Assembly: GCF_000973725.1 (NCBI RefSeq)
Contig: NZ_CP009621.1
Location: 3,713,001-3,777,000 of the forward strand
DNA: 64,000 bases
Direction: 5' to 3'
Origin: Pontibacter korlensis
GTDB lineage: Bacteria; Bacteroidota; Bacteroidia; Cytophagales; Hymenobacteraceae
Positions 53,786-61,232 of the stretch are shown here, piece by piece. Position 1 is the first letter of the stretch. Each line of letters starts with the position of its first letter. Both the position numbers and the translations under genes were made by a program. The notes below the pieces were generated by a model. It made no database searches, was not told the DNA's origin, and worked only from the letters and a program-made list of their open reading frames with translations.

Positions 53786-56662
53786 ATGAGACATTTCTAT
53801 AGATCACATGCTTACCGCCATGGCCTGCTTGCCCTGGCACTGGCCCTGCTGCTGCCGCTTCTGGCCGTGGCCCAGACAAAGGAGCCTTACCGCCTGAGCG
53901 GCGGCAACTACACCGAGCGCTATGACGCCATAGCAGCATGGGCGGCCGACTTCGCCTCCGGCCAGGGGGCTGCGCCTTACCAGGCCGCCACACCGAGCCC
54001 GGTGCTGCCCTCGCAAAATAAGGTGTTCTCCTCCGGCACAGGTAGTGGGGTGCAGAAGGGCTCGGAGAGCATTGTGCTGCTGGCCACCGGCTCCACAGAC
54101 GGGCAGAACGCGGCAGCCTTCGACCTGCTGCTCGACTTCTCCGGCACCAGAGCAGGCATCCTGAGCCTGGACTGGGCCTCGGTGAGCAACTCCACGGGCA
54201 ACCGTAAGGCTACCTTCAGCATCCAGGCCAACACGGGTGCGGACGGCACCTTTGAGGAGCTTGCCGGCACCACGGTGGAGATCACCAACAATGACCCCAC
54301 GAACGGCGCCCTGACCAGCATCGCGCTGCCGAGCGCCTTTGATGGCAAGGCAGACGCCAGGCTACGCTTCTTTTTGATCACCTCCTCCGGGGGTACGACA
54401 GGCAGCCGTCCGAAGATGAGCCTGGACAACCTGGTGATCACTTCCACGCCCACCGAAGGGGAGCCGGGCACGACAGATCCGGGTACCACAGCTCCGGCCG
54501 TAGCGCTCTCTAAGACCTCCCTGCCGGACTTTGGCCAGGTGGAGGTGGGCGCTGTCTCCGCCGGGCAAAGCTTCACGGTGAGCGGGGAGAACCTGAGTGG
54601 GGACATCACCATCACGCCTGCCGCAGGCTTTGAGATCCGCGTGGGAGACAACGCCTTCGCCTGCTGCGCCATCACGCTCGGCCCTGAAGAGGGAAGCCTT
54701 GCCAGCACCACCGTGGAGGTACGCTTTGCGCCGGGTGCAGCCGAAGCCTTCACGGGCAGCATCGAGGTGTCCGGCGGTGGGGATGAGGCACAGGCAGTAG
54801 CCGTAACAGGCACCGGCATAGCGGCCCTGTACCCGGCCACGCTGACCAGCGCGACTGTCACCGAGATCACGACCAGCTCAGCCGTGGCAGGCGGCACGAT
54901 CGCCTCAGATGGCGGTAGTGAAGTTACTGCCCGTGGCGTGGTGTGGTCCACGGAGGTGAACCCGACCACAGCCGATTCCAAGACAGCCGACGGTACCGGC
55001 TCAGGCGCTTTCACCAGCACAATCTCCGGCCTGATGCACAGCACAGTGTATTATGTGCGCGCCTACGCGACTAACGCCGTGGGCACTGTTTATGGGCAGG
55101 AGCGCACCTTTACCACGGCCGCCGTACAACTTGCCGCAGAGCCTACCACGGCACCGGAGATCGCCATCAGCGAGGTGACAGGTGCTTCTTTGCTGCTGAC
55201 CCTTTCCGGCGGTGACGGCGCCAAGCGCCTTGTGCTGGCGCGCCAGGGCGCGGCGGTGGACGCCAGCCCAGCGGATGGCACGGCCTATGCCGCAAACGCT
55301 ACCTTCCGCCAGGGCCAGGAAGTTGGCACCGGCAACTTTGTGGTCTACAACGGTACTGGCACCGAGGTGGAGGTGACAGGCCTGAGAGGGGCCAGCGAGT
55401 ACCACTTTGCCGTGTTTGCCTATAACGACAATGACACTGAATTTGCCCAGAACTACCTGACCACCGCTGTGGGCAGGGCCAGCGCCACCACACCGGAGGC
55501 GGCAGGCTTCGTGGCCTTTGAGGAGAACTTCAACTATGCGGCAGGGGAGCTGCTGACAGACAACGGCTGGGCGGCCCACAGCGGCGGCTCCACCAACGCC
55601 ATAGCGGTGGCCTCTGAGGGCCTTTCTTACGAGGGTTATCCTTCCAGCGGCATTGGCAACAGCGCCTCTTTTACAGCCAGCGGACAGGACGTGAACCGCT
55701 CGTTTGAGGCGATTGGCCCGGGCACGCCTGTCTATGCTTCCTTCCTGGTGAACGTGGCCACAGCCAGCTCGGGAGGGGACTACTTCCTGCACCTGGGCCC
55801 GTCCAGCCTGGGCACCACCTTCCGCAACCGCGTGTACGTGCGCGCCAGCTCAGAAGGCAAGGTGCAGTTTGGCATCAGCGGCAGCGGCTCTGAGCAGGCC
55901 TACACCACCACCGAGTACAATGTGAATACTACTTACCTGCTCGTGACCAAGTACGTATTTGACGAGACGGGTACCACAGCCACCCTCTACGTGAATCCGG
56001 CTGGCACGGAGCCGGCAGCAGGCCAGGCTGAGCTGGCAGAGGGAGCCGACAAATCACCGTCCGACATCGGCACGATCGCCCTGCGCCAGGGCTCCGGCTC
56101 ACCGGTGCTGACGATTGACGGCATCCGCGTGGCCACAGACTACAGCCTGTTGCTGGGCGTGGAGGCATGCCAGGCGCCGGCGACGCCGACTGTTGCTGCA
56201 CAGGGCATGGAGCTGACGGTGACCAACCCGGCAGAGGGCACTGTATCTTACCAGTGGTACCTGAACGGCACGGCCATCGAAGGCGCCACGGGCATAAGCT
56301 ACACGGCCACCGAGGCTGGCAGCTACTCAGTGATTGCCCTGGCCGGCGAGTGCAGCTCTGAGGCCTCTGCCGCGCAGGAGGTCACGGTGACGGGTATTCA
56401 GGACAAGCTGCTCAAGAAAGGCGTGGCGGTCTACCCGGTTCCGGCCACGGACAGGCTACGCATCCAGGCAGGCGAGACAGGCCAGGGCACAGCCACCATC
56501 AGGCTGTACGACCTGCTGGGCCGCCAAGTACTTACCCGCCAGGCACGCACCAGCGGTGAGCTGGATATCGTGCTGGAGGTAAGGAGTCTGCGCCGCGGCA
56601 CCTATGTGCTGGTGGTGGAGACACCGCAAGGCTTCATCACCCGGAAAGTGATGCTGCAGTAA
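53786..56662 (+). CDS. large T9SS-secreted multidomain surface protein
   Basis: 958 residues. Signal peptide to about 30, then a beta-sandwich close to the one in the neighbouring nuclease, an Ig/choice-anchor-like domain (LSKTSLPDFGQVEVGAVSAG), a fibronectin-III-like repeat (VYYVRAYATNAVGTVYGQER), a LamG-like part (about 570-800), an Ig-like PKD domain (YQWYLNGTAIEGATGISYTA) and a C-terminal T9SS sorting domain (VYPVPATDRLRIQAGETGQG ... GTYVLVVETPQGFITRKVML). Likely a surface or secreted adhesin or enzyme companion. Overall GC is higher than its surroundings. Confidence 0.82.
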   Translation: MRHFYRSHAYRHGLLALALALLLPLLAVAQTKEPYRLSGGNYTERYDAIAAWAADFASGQGAAPYQAATPSPVLPSQNKVFSSGTGSGVQKGSESIVLLATGSTDGQNAAAFDLLLDFSGTRAGILSLDWASVSNSTGNRKATFSIQANTGADGTFEELAGTTVEITNNDPTNGALTSIALPSAFDGKADARLRFFLITSSGGTTGSRPKMSLDNLVITSTPTEGEPGTTDPGTTAPAVALSKTSLPDFGQVEVGAVSAGQSFTVSGENLSGDITITPAAGFEIRVGDNAFACCAITLGPEEGSLASTTVEVRFAPGAAEAFTGSIEVSGGGDEAQAVAVTGTGIAALYPATLTSATVTEITTSSAVAGGTIASDGGSEVTARGVVWSTEVNPTTADSKTADGTGSGAFTSTISGLMHSTVYYVRAYATNAVGTVYGQERTFTTAAVQLAAEPTTAPEIAISEVTGASLLLTLSGGDGAKRLVLARQGAAVDASPADGTAYAANATFRQGQEVGTGNFVVYNGTGTEVEVTGLRGASEYHFAVFAYNDNDTEFAQNYLTTAVGRASATTPEAAGFVAFEENFNYAAGELLTDNGWAAHSGGSTNAIAVASEGLSYEGYPSSGIGNSASFTASGQDVNRSFEAIGPGTPVYASFLVNVATASSGGDYFLHLGPSSLGTTFRNRVYVRASSEGKVQFGISGSGSEQAYTTTEYNVNTTYLLVTKYVFDETGTTATLYVNPAGTEPAAGQAELAEGADKSPSDIGTIALRQGSGSPVLTIDGIRVATDYSLLLGVEACQAPATPTVAAQGMELTVTNPAEGTVSYQWYLNGTAIEGATGISYTATEAGSYSVIALAGECSSEASAAQEVTVTGIQDKLLKKGVAVYPVPATDRLRIQAGETGQGTATIRLYDLLGRQVLTRQARTSGELDIVLEVRSLRRGTYVLVVETPQGFITRKVMLQ

Positions 56663-56691
56663 AAGTGCTGCTGCAATAAGCAAGTGAGGAA

Positions 56692-56730
56692 CAGGGCGGG
56701 GTTGCGTGAGGCAGCTCCGCCCTGCTTGTT
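56692..56730 (+). terminator. terminator after the T9SS cargo gene
   Basis: CAGGGCGG and CCGCCCTG pair, followed by CTTGTTT. Confidence 0.65.
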
Positions 56731-56961
56731 TAGGTAGCGAGTATGTAGAAGCATTATCGACACGCCATGATCCCGGGAGCAGGGGGTACTGCCGCAATAG
56801 GAAGGCAACGTGTGTACCTGTACCCAAGTTTTGATGTGGGGTGGGCATAGCTTGTTGGGCGTTCTTTCAACCTGTGCTAGTAGTGGGCTTTTGCTCGTTG
56901 TAAGTGCTTTTCCGCATCATGGCAGACGGGAAGAATTGAAACAGATAAGGCAAACAGTTTT

Positions 56962-57051
56962 CTGCGGCCTTTCGCTGAGCTTGATGCGGTTGCGGTAGGA
57001 GAGCTTGACTTTGGCCACTCTGTGGAAGGCGGATTTCAGTGTCTTTTCCAT
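56962..57051 (-). pseudogene. radC fragment (first 30 codons)
   Basis: ATG at 57051 starts MEKTLKSAFHRVAKVKLSYR and IKLSERP; homology to the RadC-like gene at 36 kb ends after about 30 residues and the JAB domain is absent. A truncated duplicate. Confidence 0.7.
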
Positions 57052-57260
57052 AATCATCTTTTTTTTGAGTGTGCGGAATTGATCATGGTGCCCCCGCCGC
57101 CTTCGGCGCCGGAGGAAGGGCAAGGTGGAGGCGGAGAAAATGCGGAGGGTCCGCCCTCGGTGGATACCCATTTTGTCTGCACGACCTTGCTCCCGTGTCC
57201 GGCCCTGAAGGCTACCTTTGCCCCAGAATGAATGTCGGTTGGATTTTTGCTTTGAAGTGG
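56962..57260 (-). repeat. duplicated radC start and leader, copy 2
   Basis: Nearly identical to 36263-36553. The left limit coincides with the end of homology at CTGCGGCC. Confidence 0.75.
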
Positions 57261-57890
57261 CCCGTATGGGGAAGGATCAAGGAAGTGCGCCTCACTTCCA
57301 GGCGGTGCAGGCAGTCCTCACTAAGGGAGAAAGCCCTCTTCTTCTTAGCAGGGCTCAGTGATAAATGGGCGGACCGGGAGACAGAGGAGGTGGTGAGCGA
57401 GGATCCATATTCAAGGGCTCGCGGATTGAGACGCGTAATGACAAAGCTTTCATAAAACGTACTGGGTGGTTTTTTCATGAGAGTAGGGTAGTAAACGGAG
57501 CAATGCCTGAAGTGCTGCATGTACGAGCGCTTGTTTGGCAACCCAACGCCAATTTCTATACCTTAAGGAGGGCTTCATGCGTTTTAGGATTAAGGGAAGG
57601 AAAATGAAAATAAGGATGGTTTGAAGCGGTTGTGACAGAATGGGAAAGGACGCAAGCTAAAGGCTGTTGGGGAGGCCTGTAAGGTGTAAGGCCAGTTCCA
57701 TAGCAGTAGCATGGAGACATGAGGCGTTTCGTTGACAGAACAATTTCATTTCCTCTGTATCTATACCTTCTTCTATATCGTTGAATGCCCATGCTAGTTA
57801 AATGATCCAAATTTTTATTGGGCACCTTGCGTTGTCCTGCTAACTAAATACACTTTAACCTAGTAAAGCCCAATTGTTAAAACTCAAGGC

Positions 57891-59243
57891 ATGCTGTTAA
57901 AAAAAACCGAAAGAAACCTCCTCTTGCTGCTGCTTTGCTTTGGTCTGCTTTTAAGCGGATGTTTTAAAAAGCATAACGGGGCAGAGGAAGATGAGCCAGG
58001 CACCACGGACCTACAGAGAAAGACAGCAGAATCCAACGCACCTTCCTCTACTACTGCTACCGCCTCTGCCGAGCAAGTAGACGTAAATGTGTATCTGGAA
58101 ATCTCGAATGGGATGAAAGGATTCATGCCAACGGCCTCAGCCGGAAAAGAGGCTACCGCTTTCCAGAATACCCTCCTCAACATGCTCTCCGAAGTACAGG
58201 ATGGGCGTTATGTGGTGCAAAAAGGCTTTTATCTGGCCAAGGAAGACGCGCAGAGTCGGCCGGTGCTGGACAGTGTGTCGTACAATACGATGAAAAGCTA
58301 CATCGTTAGTGGTATCAGGGATGATGTGCGCGGTACGCCACTTCCAGGGATGCTAAAGGCGGCACTGCAAAAGTCTATCGACCAGGGGGCGGTAAGTATA
58401 ATCATCTCCGATTTTATACATGGTCCGAGCGATCAGGGCCAGTTTATCTCGCTAGATGCCGATATCAGGAGCAGCCTGAGAGAAGTCGAGCATCAGGGCT
58501 TGGCCATCGCCATGTTTGCCAACGCATCCGAGTTTTTTGGCACATACCACCCGGCCGTAAAAAAGCCGGATGTAAGAAGAGCGCTGAACGGGGAGGAAAT
58601 CCCCTACTATATCTGGGTAATCGGGCCGCAGCAGGAAGTGCAGGTGGTCACAAGCAGGGTACTACGGAACCTGCCGCCGCAGCAGGCGTACTTCGGTTTT
58701 GCGTATGAGGCTGTGCCATTTTCGGCCCTACTGAAGGAGAGGGAATTCAAGCCAGCGGGTGTGGTATACTGCAGCAGTCGCAACGCTGATCCCTGCACCT
58801 CTGTTCACCTGCAGCCGGAGAAAGAGGAGCCCGTGGAGTTTACAGTTGGCCTGGACCTAAGCGGGCTGCCAATGTCCATGCAGCAGGTTGATTACCTAAA
58901 AAAGCACCTGACGATTAGCAGCAATGGCAGCAGGGCAAGTATCGTCTCGGTTACAGCGGCCGATGAAGGGGTGAAAGCCACGCCCGATTTGGCAAAGTAT
59001 ACACATTTTCTGCGGTTGAGCGTGCCGCAGCTAACGGCTCGTTCCGGTTCTATTTCCATCCAACTGCCGCAGGTAAAGCCGAATTGGATTGATGCCTGGA
59101 CAACGGATAATGACAATAACCCAGCGGCGGACCCGAAAAAGACTTATAAGTTAAATGAAATAGTAGATGGCGTTCAGGCACTGTACCGTGACCAGCGCGA
59201 CTTCGTTTTTAGTGCAACCATACAGTTTAACAAAGCAGATTAA
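57891..59243 (+). CDS. lipoprotein with degenerate vWA-like domain
   Basis: 450 residues. Lipobox LSGC (Cys24) after a strong signal peptide, a Ser/Thr/Ala linker to about 60, then a domain with vWA-like order: VDVNVYLEISNGMKGFMP (66-80; E70-x-S72-x-G74 in place of DxSxS), a Thr in RGTPLPG (about 149) and SIIISDFIHG (Asp174) in the place of the third MIDAS strand. The rest is beta-rich with a second domain. Five nt before the next gene, so it is one operon. Role inferred: the envelope-facing part of the tubulin/actin cluster. vWA assignment is by pattern only. Confidence 0.55.
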   Translation: MLLKKTERNLLLLLLCFGLLLSGCFKKHNGAEEDEPGTTDLQRKTAESNAPSSTTATASAEQVDVNVYLEISNGMKGFMPTASAGKEATAFQNTLLNMLSEVQDGRYVVQKGFYLAKEDAQSRPVLDSVSYNTMKSYIVSGIRDDVRGTPLPGMLKAALQKSIDQGAVSIIISDFIHGPSDQGQFISLDADIRSSLREVEHQGLAIAMFANASEFFGTYHPAVKKPDVRRALNGEEIPYYIWVIGPQQEVQVVTSRVLRNLPPQQAYFGFAYEAVPFSALLKEREFKPAGVVYCSSRNADPCTSVHLQPEKEEPVEFTVGLDLSGLPMSMQQVDYLKKHLTISSNGSRASIVSVTAADEGVKATPDLAKYTHFLRLSVPQLTARSGSISIQLPQVKPNWIDAWTTDNDNNPAADPKKTYKLNEIVDGVQALYRDQRDFVFSATIQFNKAD

Positions 59244-59248
59244 CACGC

Positions 59249-59662
59249 ATGATACAACAGTTCTTTTCCGGGCTCTACGAAATAGTTTTGGGCCGGCCTA
59301 TTCCTGCCAACTTTACCAACGATTACCGCGAAGTCGTGTTCCCGAACACAGGGCTGATGCTGTTTATCATTTCGCTGGCAATGGTAGTGGTGTACTACTA
59401 TGTGCTGAATCGCATGATGAGTACGGGTCTGTACAAAACCCAGCACTGGGTGATGTTCCTGATCCTGAACGCAATCATTGCCTTCATTATACCAATCACA
59501 CAGGTGACGGGCAATGAGATCGAGACGCACGCTTATACCTACATGTTCGCTTTTGTGAATGTGGTATACAGCCTCATACTTTTCTTCGTTTTCTCTATAC
59601 TTCTTAAAAGGGGCTCCGTGCAGGCATGGACAACCCCTATGAAATGGCCTAACAAAAGATAA
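59249..59662 (+). CDS. small polytopic membrane protein of the tubulin/actin cluster
   Basis: 137 residues with three clear membrane helices (GLMLFIISLAMVVVYYYVL; WVMFLILNAIIAFIIPIT; TYMFAFVNVVYSLILFFVF) and an amphipathic N-terminus (MIQQFFSGLYEIVLGRPIPA). No family is recognised. It starts 5 nt after the lipoprotein and ends 2 nt before the tubulin-like gene, so it may anchor the cytoplasmic filament proteins to the membrane. Confidence 0.65.
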   Translation: MIQQFFSGLYEIVLGRPIPANFTNDYREVVFPNTGLMLFIISLAMVVVYYYVLNRMMSTGLYKTQHWVMFLILNAIIAFIIPITQVTGNEIETHAYTYMFAFVNVVYSLILFFVFSILLKRGSVQAWTTPMKWPNKR

Positions 59663-59664
59663 CT

Positions 59665-61116
59665 ATGGCAAAACTTTTTGTATTTGGAATTGGAGGCACT
59701 GGCTCCCGTGTGATCCGCTCGCTAATCATGCTCATGGCGGCAGGTGTCAAGGTGCAGAACTGTGATAAAATAGTACCGATTATCATTGATCCTGATACCC
59801 AGAACGGCGACATGAACCGTACTGTGGAGCTGCTGAAAACTTATAAGCACATACACAACGCGCTGGGCCAGCGCGAGGAAGGGTTTTTTCATACCGACAT
59901 CAGCACGCTCTCCAGTATTGCCGGCGATGGCACGGCCAAGATCCGCGACAGCTTTGTGTATGATTTCGGGGGGATCAACAAACCTTTCAAAGACCATGTG
60001 GGCTACAACCAGCTGGATGTGGAGAGCCAGGCGCTGATCGACCTGCTGTTTACGCCCGAGAACCTGAACAACAGCCTGGATGTGGGCTTCAGGGGCAGCC
60101 CGAACGTAGGCAGTGTGGTCTTGAATGAAATCATTGACTCGCCTGAGATGCGTTTTTTTGCGTCCAACTTCCAAGCCGGAGACCGTATCTTCTTTGTAAG
60201 CTCCATCTTTGGGGGAACAGGCGCAGCCGGTTTCCCGCTGTTGCTCAAGAACTTCAAGGACCCGCGTACCGGCTTGCCGAACGCAGCGAGTCTGAATACA
60301 GCGCTGACGGGGGCGATGGTGGTGCTGCCCTATTTCTCGTTAGAGCAGCCTGCAGCTAGCGTGGACGCGGATTATATTGATTCCAACACCTTCACCACGA
60401 AGGCTAAGGATGCGCTTTCCTACTACCAACATCACCTGAACGGCGTGAATGCAGTGTACTATATGGGCGATACGCCGGACAAACCAATGGAGAACAACCC
60501 GGGCCGGGCGAGCCAGAAAAACGATGCGCACCTGGTGGAGTTGCTCAGCGCCCTGGCGATTGTAGATTTTATGGATTACTCCGACGATGAACTCTATGGC
60601 AATGAGACCTATCATGAGTATGGGTTGCGGGAGGATGTGAGCCGTGTACAGTTCCAGCACCTGGATAGCGAGACCAGGGATAAAATTGCCAAGCAGCTGA
60701 TCCGTTTCCATTACTTCGAGCGCTACTATACCATGTTCTTGCCCGGTGATGCGCAGGCGGCCTACGCGAAAGGGGTGGACCTGACGAGCGCGATCCGCAA
60801 CGAGCCGGCGTTCAAGGAGCTGAACAAATTCCTGACGAGCCCGGAGTTCGGCTACCAGGCGTGGCTACGGGAGCTGAGCCGCAAGGAGCGAACATTTGCC
60901 GCCCTAAACCTGGACGAAACCGACTTTAACCGGATGGTTTCGGACAAGCAGGTAGAGACGGGCTTCCTCAACAAAGGCATCTACCAGGGGGCCTTTGTAA
61001 AAGAGCTGAACCGTGCCGCTGAATCCGTTTCCGAGCGTGATGCTTTCAAAGCTACGATCAAAGCGTTCGAAACCGCCACAGAAAGGCTGGTGGAGGAGAA
61101 GCTGAAGTATAGTTAA
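59665..61116 (+). CDS. FtsZ/tubulin-like GTPase
   Basis: 483 residues. MAKLFVFGIGGTGSRVIRSL matches the first nucleotide loop of the tubulin/FtsZ superfamily (FGIGGTG, residues 7-13). SSIFGGTGAAGFPLL (FGGTGAAG, 182-189) is the tubulin signature loop that binds the GTP phosphates. Asp43 (IIDPD) is where FtsZ-like families bind the base side. Longer than FtsZ, with a helical C-terminal third (FVKELNRAAESVSERDAFKA). Such Tubulin_2-type proteins occur in multi-gene membrane systems of unknown role. Starts 2 nt after the membrane protein. Confidence 0.78.
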   Translation: MAKLFVFGIGGTGSRVIRSLIMLMAAGVKVQNCDKIVPIIIDPDTQNGDMNRTVELLKTYKHIHNALGQREEGFFHTDISTLSSIAGDGTAKIRDSFVYDFGGINKPFKDHVGYNQLDVESQALIDLLFTPENLNNSLDVGFRGSPNVGSVVLNEIIDSPEMRFFASNFQAGDRIFFVSSIFGGTGAAGFPLLLKNFKDPRTGLPNAASLNTALTGAMVVLPYFSLEQPAASVDADYIDSNTFTTKAKDALSYYQHHLNGVNAVYYMGDTPDKPMENNPGRASQKNDAHLVELLSALAIVDFMDYSDDELYGNETYHEYGLREDVSRVQFQHLDSETRDKIAKQLIRFHYFERYYTMFLPGDAQAAYAKGVDLTSAIRNEPAFKELNKFLTSPEFGYQAWLRELSRKERTFAALNLDETDFNRMVSDKQVETGFLNKGIYQGAFVKELNRAAESVSERDAFKATIKAFETATERLVEEKLKYS

Positions 61117-61232
61117 GAGAAACTAACCTTTTCCATGCAAGACCTAGAGCTGGACGTATAACTGCTGCTCCAGCCAGTATAAACAATGCAGGGCGAGCGC
61201 GCTCACCTTATTCTTTACCTAAACAAACGAAC
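61117..61232 (+). other. 116-bp gap before the actin-like gene
   Basis: No terminator hairpin and no clear -7 element are seen. A ribosome site is not obvious before ATG 61233. Confidence 0.3.

Larger units (their letters stand above)
56663..57890. other. 1.2-kb stretch without intact genes
   Basis: It contains the terminator, a truncated radC copy with leader, and low-quality frames (57069-57455 and its complement) that I could not assign. A weak promoter-like TACACTTTA lies about 40 nt before the next gene. Confidence 0.45.

Noticed and set aside
53977..55044. 355-residue minus-strand frame
   Set aside because: Shadow of the T9SS cargo gene; Pro/Ala/Val-rich with no motif.
57069..57455. 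128-residue plus-strand frame after the radC fragment
   Set aside because: The first half overlaps the leader repeat and the second half (LAGLSDKWADRETEEVVSED) could not be tied to a family; not enough to call a gene.
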